From Diogma glabrata (lineage: Eukaryota > Arthropoda > Insecta > Diptera > Cylindrotomidae), in assembly GCA_963693315.1 (NCBI GenBank), contig OY856186.1, forward strand, positions 92,813,417-92,877,416: 64,000 nucleotides of DNA, read 5' to 3'. Positions 58,817 to 64,000 of the stretch are shown one piece after another (position 1 is the first letter of the stretch; every line of letters begins with the position of its first letter). The position numbers were made by a program, and so were the translations under genes. The notes under the pieces were generated by a model. The model saw only the letters and a program-made list of their open reading frames with translations, searched no databases and had not been told where the DNA came from.

Positions 58817-60292
58817 TTTGACACAGTACACAAAATTTCTTTTGACGCCTAAAAATTTTTGACAGTTTTATTTAGCGTGTGTGACAGCAAAAAAGTCACA
58901 TGATTAAATCGTTTAAAAAAAAGTCACAGGTTTCACCTCGAGTGACACAAAAAAAGTCGCATATCTAAATCTACCTTCAACACTTCCGTATTCCAAGTCC
59001 TTGCAAACTGTGGTATTTTGAGTTTTATTAAAAGCACTAACCTCTCTCGAGTTTTTCTTCTTATTTACCACCCTCGAATTTTCAGAACTATCCATTAATG
59101 TTGAAGAATTTTTCGTTAAAAATTTTTTTTTAATGGTAGGTAAATTTTTTTTAGTATTAATAGTTGCAGCTGCCACTCATACCGCAAATTTGATCTAAAG
59201 AATAATTTATTCTTTTTCCACTTACATGCTTACTCACCACAGAGTTAAATGATTCTACTAAATTGGATGAAAGATTCCTAAATAAGCTTTCCGAATTTTA
59301 TTTATTTCTTCCAAAAAGCCAGCCTTTTGGAGATCGCTTACTAAATTATTATTTTTAACTATACCTTTACAAAAGTATTTTTTGCATTTAATGTGCTCTG
59401 CAAAAACATGAAATGGCACGTTCAAAATGTCTATAGTGATGTCTTGGATAATTTTTTGGTTGTCACTGTGTTTGTTTGTAATATTCCATTTTACAGCAGC
59501 AGATACATCTTTAGACATTCTTACTTTATTGTTTATTAATATTTTACGCATTTTTACGGACACTTGTTCCGTTTTTTGGCAATTCCGTAAAGGTTACGTC
59601 TATATCCTAGCATTAGATGTACTTTACAAAAAAGGCGCTTTACTGTCAAATTTTTATAAACATTGGCAAAACATAAATTTTTTTATAACTACTGTTGTCA
59701 CCATCGGAAATTATAGTGTTGTAGCGAACGCCATGGGTAGCAACACTTTCAGAAAAACCTTTCAAAATTGACATAGACTCCATTGACGTTGAGTTCCCTG
59801 TAAAATTTCTATTACATTCGTGAACAGGTATATCCATTTTTTATTCGTATGACGAACGCAAACAACACAATATTTATTTTTTACGTCCATGAATAAAATT
59901 TTCTTTGTTTTTACACCAATAATAGTTCCTGCTCCAGAAAGCGCATTATATTAGCTACTATAAGATCTTTTGGACCAGCAAACATTGGATGCTACCCAGA
60001 TATTTGGTATTCCATCTGATATATCAACATCATTATTTTCTATTGCAATGGTTCTTTCCTCTGCACCTGCCTCAGCCATTACAATATTTGCTATTTGCCA
60101 TACTTCTTTGCACACAAACGTTTGAAGAGAATCGCATTTGCTATTCGACATATATGGTACATCTAATGCTGTCAAAAACTCTTCAATTTGAGAGTAACCA
60201 TTTCCAGATGCTAATCCTCACCTTTTGGCGGCGCTATTGACTCCCATTTTTCTTATTCTTCTTCCTTGCTGATTTGTAAATTGTTTAGGCAT

Positions 60293-61354
60293 GTTTCAAA
60301 AGCTTGAATTATACTAATATATAATATGTATTCACGTTACGCGTGTATAACAAAAATTGTTTACTCCTAATATATCACTTTTATCGATTCACAATTTTAA
60401 AAATATGTTTTATTAATTTTTCTAATTTTGGGTGTTTTTGATTATTTATTCGGAATATTCTGATTGCTAAAAATCTAACATAAAACCTTCTTTTGTTAAC
60501 ACTAAGCATGCTTTTCGTTTTTATGATTCTAAGCATCCTTTTCGATTTTTTCACTTTGTAATTAGAAAGATCCACAATGTTATATTTTGGATCAATATCA
60601 AAATAAAGAATAAAAAGAATGTTCATCAAATAAATGTTTTTTTATAAAAAATTGTAGGTAAACCAATTTTTCTGGGTAAATCAGTGTTCATGTTATATAG
60701 AGTTAGTTACACGAGGTTTATTAAAAAAAATTTATTTTCTGAAAAAAACGCTAAAATCCAAGAAAAAAAAACTTTATCTCCCATGAAAATATTTGGAACA
60801 AATTCATCTTAAGTATTGCAATTTATAAAACGTTTTTAAAAGTTATTAAAAAAATTAAATATAAAATGTCTCAACGTGCAACCCTCGGCAAATAAACAAA
60901 ATTTCATAATAGTATACAACATTATTGATTTGTTGTGATCCTCTATCATAATTTTTGCGTTGAAATCATCGATTTTAGCGTGTTTTCTCGAAACTCCGTT
61001 TATAAAATCACTAATAATTAAATTAGTTGAACAAAATTTATGATTAAAAAGTGACTATTTTGCGTATTTCGAAAAATTGTGAGGAACGGACCCTTAAAGA
61101 GACTTAAGTTTATGGTGTTCTACCCTATAATCGGAAAACTATATGGATTAATATCATCTTCAATAAAAATTAAGCTTTTTGAAATTAATCGTTGATGTCT
61201 TTTCTTCTGATTATAAATTTCATTCGTTTTTGCCGTTGTCCATTATTGTTTAATTATTTTATTGAATGTTATGAAATTGCAAATAAAGTGATTTCATTTT
61301 AACGAAGAATTTAATACGATTAATGGTTTAATTTGATAATGTAGAAAACGGTTT
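60293..61354. other. AT-rich DNA upstream of the Mutator/YqaJ gene
   Basis: No gene and no terminal inverted repeat matching the other side of the Mutator/YqaJ gene could be found by eye. A short minus frame (60381-60629) has no recognised motif. Confidence 0.45.
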
Positions 61355-62010
61355 CAACAATCGCCTTTTCATTTGGCACAACATTTGCTTTGATTTATTT
61401 AATTGTGATTATTGCTCATCAGTCGCCTTTTCATTTGGCGCAACAATTGCCTTGATGGATTATATGTTTTATGATTCTCGCTCAACAATCGTTTTAGCAT
61501 TTTGGCGCAACGATCACATCGATTTCTCAGCAATTTATGATTACTGCTGATTATAATTTATTTGATTATTGCTGAATATTATTTTATGATTATTGCTCAA
61601 AAATTTATTATATCTTATGATTATTGTTCAACAAACGCCTTATCATTTGACGTAACACTTTCATCGCTTTATTAGTTTGTGATTATTGTTCAACAATCGC
61701 CTTATAATTTGACGTAACCATTGCTTTGAATAATTATATATTTTGTAATTTTTGCTTACCAATCGCCTTTTTATTTGGCGCAACATAGGATTTGATTTAT
61801 TATATATTTTCTGATTTTTGTTCAACAATCGCCTTATCATTTGGCGCAACCATTGCTTTAAATTATAACATATTGTGATTTTTGCTCACCAATCACCTTT
61901 TCATTTGGAGCAACAACTGCTTTGACTGATTATATATTTTATGATTTTGTTCAATCGCCTTAGCATTTCGGCTACGATTTTGGCTCCACAATAGCCTTTT
62001 CAGGGCTAAG
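61355..62010. repeat. Minisatellite with CAATCGCCTTTTCATTTGGC core, ~10 units
   Basis: Units of about 60-66 bp carry CAATCGCCTT(T/A)TCATTTGGCG followed by CAACATTGCTTTGA and TTTATGATTATTGCT-like sequence, starting near 61358, 61421, 61485, 61635, 61694, 61761, 61824, 61891, 61951 and 61987. Each core is a short imperfect palindrome (CGCC … GGCG). Related to 16341-16720. Confidence 0.85.
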
Positions 62011-64000
62011 AGTCTGATTTTTTTCTCTTTTGCATGCATGTTGCTTTATTTGTGCTGAAAAAGAGGGAATAATCTCACTTGAACCTACGAGACTGAAGTT
62101 TTCCGGATTGAAACCTCATTCTCTTTGTTTGATCCTGCTAGGGGCTCCCGAGTAGGTTCATTGTTCATTACAGCGCATTTATTTGTATTTATTGTTTTTT
62201 TTATAAAATCAGAGCGAAATTGTTTTTATTGATTTTTTACAAAATCAATTCAAATTATTTATAAAATACAATCAAACAAATTTATTTGTAATTAAATTGT
62301 GTTAATTTAATAATCAAACAAATTTAATTTTTTAATTACCACCTTTCTATCTTGTTGCTTTACGTGTAACTCCTAGGTGTCTGATTTGATTCCAAAGGTC
62401 ACTTTTACTAGAAAATGTTTACAAAATACGTTTTCGAACCTGATCGTTAGTTACCTTGTAGTAAGGAATAAGGATCAACAGGTATCCAGGGATATTTAAA
62501 GCTTTTGAATTATGTATTGAAATTTAATCCAAAATATGTTGATTTGTTTTATAACAACTTACAAAAATTAAATAAAAATTAAAAGGTAAAACTACAAGTA
62601 TCGAGTAGTTAGATTATCGATAACATTTAATTTTATTCATACTAATAATCATAATAAATTTTCTATTTAGTGAGATTAAGGATATCAACCCGGTTATTTA
62701 ATATCCCTCTAGACCTAAACATGTTGACTTTATTCTAAGATTTTCATACAAACCACATATAACCAAAAATTTAGGTTCCACCCACGCATATACCATAACC
62801 TCCAGCAACAAACTTTACATTTCTTAGAGTACAAAAAGAAAAAAGAATTTTTGTTCTTTATAACCTTAATTTAAAAAAAAAAAGAAAAAATGTCTATTAT
62901 GTGGTTTTTCTTCTAACAAAAAAACTTTTTTTTGATTCCATTTTGCTGTCACTATCAAAAGAAAAGAATTTTTCTTATGAAAATTATTTCTTTAGAACAA
63001 AAATACAAAATCCTTGTGTTCTTTTTCTTTTACTGTAAAGAAAGGAAAAAGTTTTTACGGTTCGAATATTAAAAGTGACCTAAGAATGTTTACGGTATAT
63101 TTTTATCATAATTCCGAATAGGAAAAAATAAAAATTCTTCTGTTAGTGCTAAATCTTTTGGATAGGCATTGTCAAAATCTATAAAGTTTATTAAATGTAT
63201 TCAAAGAAATGTTCTTTGCTCAACGTCCGAAAAAAGTACAAGATGTTTACGTTTATAAAAAAAAACAAAAAGTCAGTTTTGTTTTTTGATTGATTACTAC
63301 TAAACTTTTACATAATAAAAATTTTCCGAATCGCTTGGCAAGTCAATGTGTCATGTACAAATCGCTTTTTTTATAACGCAATTGATTAAAGAAAAATCAA
63401 TACACACTTTAGCTAAAAAGTAAAATCTATACACATTTATGTAATAAAAAGCAAAAACTGGAAAATTATTTTAAATCCTGGAATATTCTTTTTAATTTAC
63501 GTTTCTGGATTTATGGTGTTCATTGACTCACAAACAATTCCAATCATTTATAGCGTTCGAGCAAACAATTGTTAAAAAACGGTAGTATTATTCATTATTA
63601 ACTTGTGTCGATTTTCGAAATCGGAATGTTTATATCTTTACGTTTCATGACCTCCTGAAGCTGTTTAGACTATTTTTAGCTAAAAGTCTGTATGTGTGTG
63701 TGTATGTATCGCTGTATGTGGATTAATTTTTGCGCAACACTTTCTTAACAATGGATGGATCGATTTTAACGAAAATGGTCGCAATCGATGTATCTTGGCG
63801 TAACTTAGAGTCCAGTCCTTTTCTAGCGAAATTAAATCATTTGTTTTTTAGTGGCTTTCAAACAACTGAAAATCATCTCTTGCAAATATAATGAGATTAA
63901 ATAATGCTATCAAGGTCATGAAGCATCCATATTGTTTGTGGGCTATTATTTTGAAAACGTACATTTTTTTGTCGATTTTTAAATTTTTGATTTTTAAAAA
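62011..64000. other. AT-rich DNA, no gene seen
   Basis: 62060-62160 is less AT-rich, with no open frame. 63690-63850 (TGTGTGTGTATGTATCGCTG, then ATGGATGGATCGATTTTAACG) resembles sequence often seen in insect transposons, but cannot be assigned. Confidence 0.4.

Larger units (their letters stand above)
55905..58976. mobile_element. PIF/Harbinger transposon, 3072 bp, complete ends
   Basis: Inverted termini of about 35 bp (AGGTAGATTTAGATATGCGA at 55905, complement ending at 58976) with a TCA target duplication (55902-55904; 58977-58979). A 3-bp duplication and the two encoded genes, a MADF-BESS protein on plus and a HARBI1-like transposase on minus, converging tail to tail, fit PIF/Harbinger. 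Both genes carry stops, so the copy is dead, but no large part is missing. Confidence 0.93.
55130..60292 (-). pseudogene. Mutator-like transposase-domain / YqaJ nuclease gene, split by a Harbinger element
   Basis: Minus-strand gene starting MPKQFTNQQGRRIRK (ATG at 60292). The N-terminal part (60292-58980, several stops and frameshifts) has SNVCWSKRSYSS, NALSGAGTIIGVKTKKI, NKYCVVCVR, CNRNFTGNSTSMESMSILKG and SDGDNSSYKKI (Asp codon at 59705), the signature of the arthropod Mutator-like domain usually found ahead of YqaJ. The C-terminal 249 codons (55879-55130) are open and encode a YqaJ-type PD-(D/E)XK nuclease: WIQIRKQILTASNYG, Glu79, SPDG (Asp113), EIKCP (Glu123, Lys125) and QVQVQLH. The insertion 55905-58976 plus one TCA separates the halves; across the join the frame continues (…LEYGSVD|MPAA…, followed by one stop). 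Function of this family is unknown; the DDE-like plus nuclease pairing suggests a mobile or domesticated DNA-processing protein. Confidence 0.82.

Noticed and set aside
61355..62010. CRISPR-like array
   Set aside because: Units are degenerate head-to-tail copies without unique spacers, in a eukaryotic, intron-bearing context, with no cas genes.

Overview
The window is strongly AT-rich, intron-bearing nuclear DNA from an animal, most likely an insect. The evidence is GT-AG introns of about 50-220 bp, a PIF/Harbinger transposon carrying both a transposase and a MADF-BESS partner gene, RTE-like and Jockey/CR1-like LINEs, a Penelope-like element with a GIY-YIG domain, a Ty3/Gypsy pol remnant, and a Mutator-type/YqaJ gene of the kind common in arthropods. 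I see no intact single-copy host gene. The only recognisable housekeeping sequence is a broken ribulose-phosphate 3-epimerase copy at 3.2-4.1 kb. This is a transposon graveyard with much nesting.

Layout. 0-9.2 kb: a LINE linker fragment; a foldback palindrome with 468-bp arms (1501-2508) running into an ATCCAATCCATA minisatellite; the epimerase pseudogene split by a 557-bp insertion with a 7-bp target duplication; a CR1/Jockey-like reverse transcriptase (minus strand); and a second foldback element with 439-bp arms (7887-8888). 9.5-14.1 kb: an element with long inverted termini, then a decayed RTE-like LINE. 14-31 kb: mostly unassigned AT-rich DNA with hairpins, a minisatellite and paired dispersed repeats. 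31.4-32.9 kb: an element with about 320-bp inverted termini, one of them duplicated, enclosing a terminal-exon-like ORF with a polyadenylation signal. 34-36.8 kb: a Gypsy pol fragment holding a hAT-like element with an 8-bp target duplication and a MITE. 38-42 kb: SINE-like tRNA head, palindrome, LINE tail, degenerate tandem repeats. 42.2-44 kb: Penelope-like element. 45-51.5 kb: a second RTE-like copy, almost intact, split by a 3.0-kb insertion at a TA site. 52-54.2 kb: another tRNA-like head and tandem repeats. 55.1-60.3 kb: a Mutator/YqaJ gene split by a complete 3.07-kb Harbinger element. 61.3-62 kb: minisatellite; the rest is unassigned.

How the parts relate. In four places removing an insertion together with one copy of its target duplication restores a continuous alignment or reading frame of the interrupted gene: epimerase, Gypsy pol, RTE copy 2, and Mutator/YqaJ. 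The insertion order can therefore be read directly. All coding sequences found carry stops or frameshifts. RTE copy 2 (one amber stop plus the insertion) and the Penelope ORF (one TGA, one frameshift) are the least decayed. No CRISPR array, bacterial operon or functional tRNA/rRNA gene was seen. Assignments rest on motif recognition by eye, with no database search.
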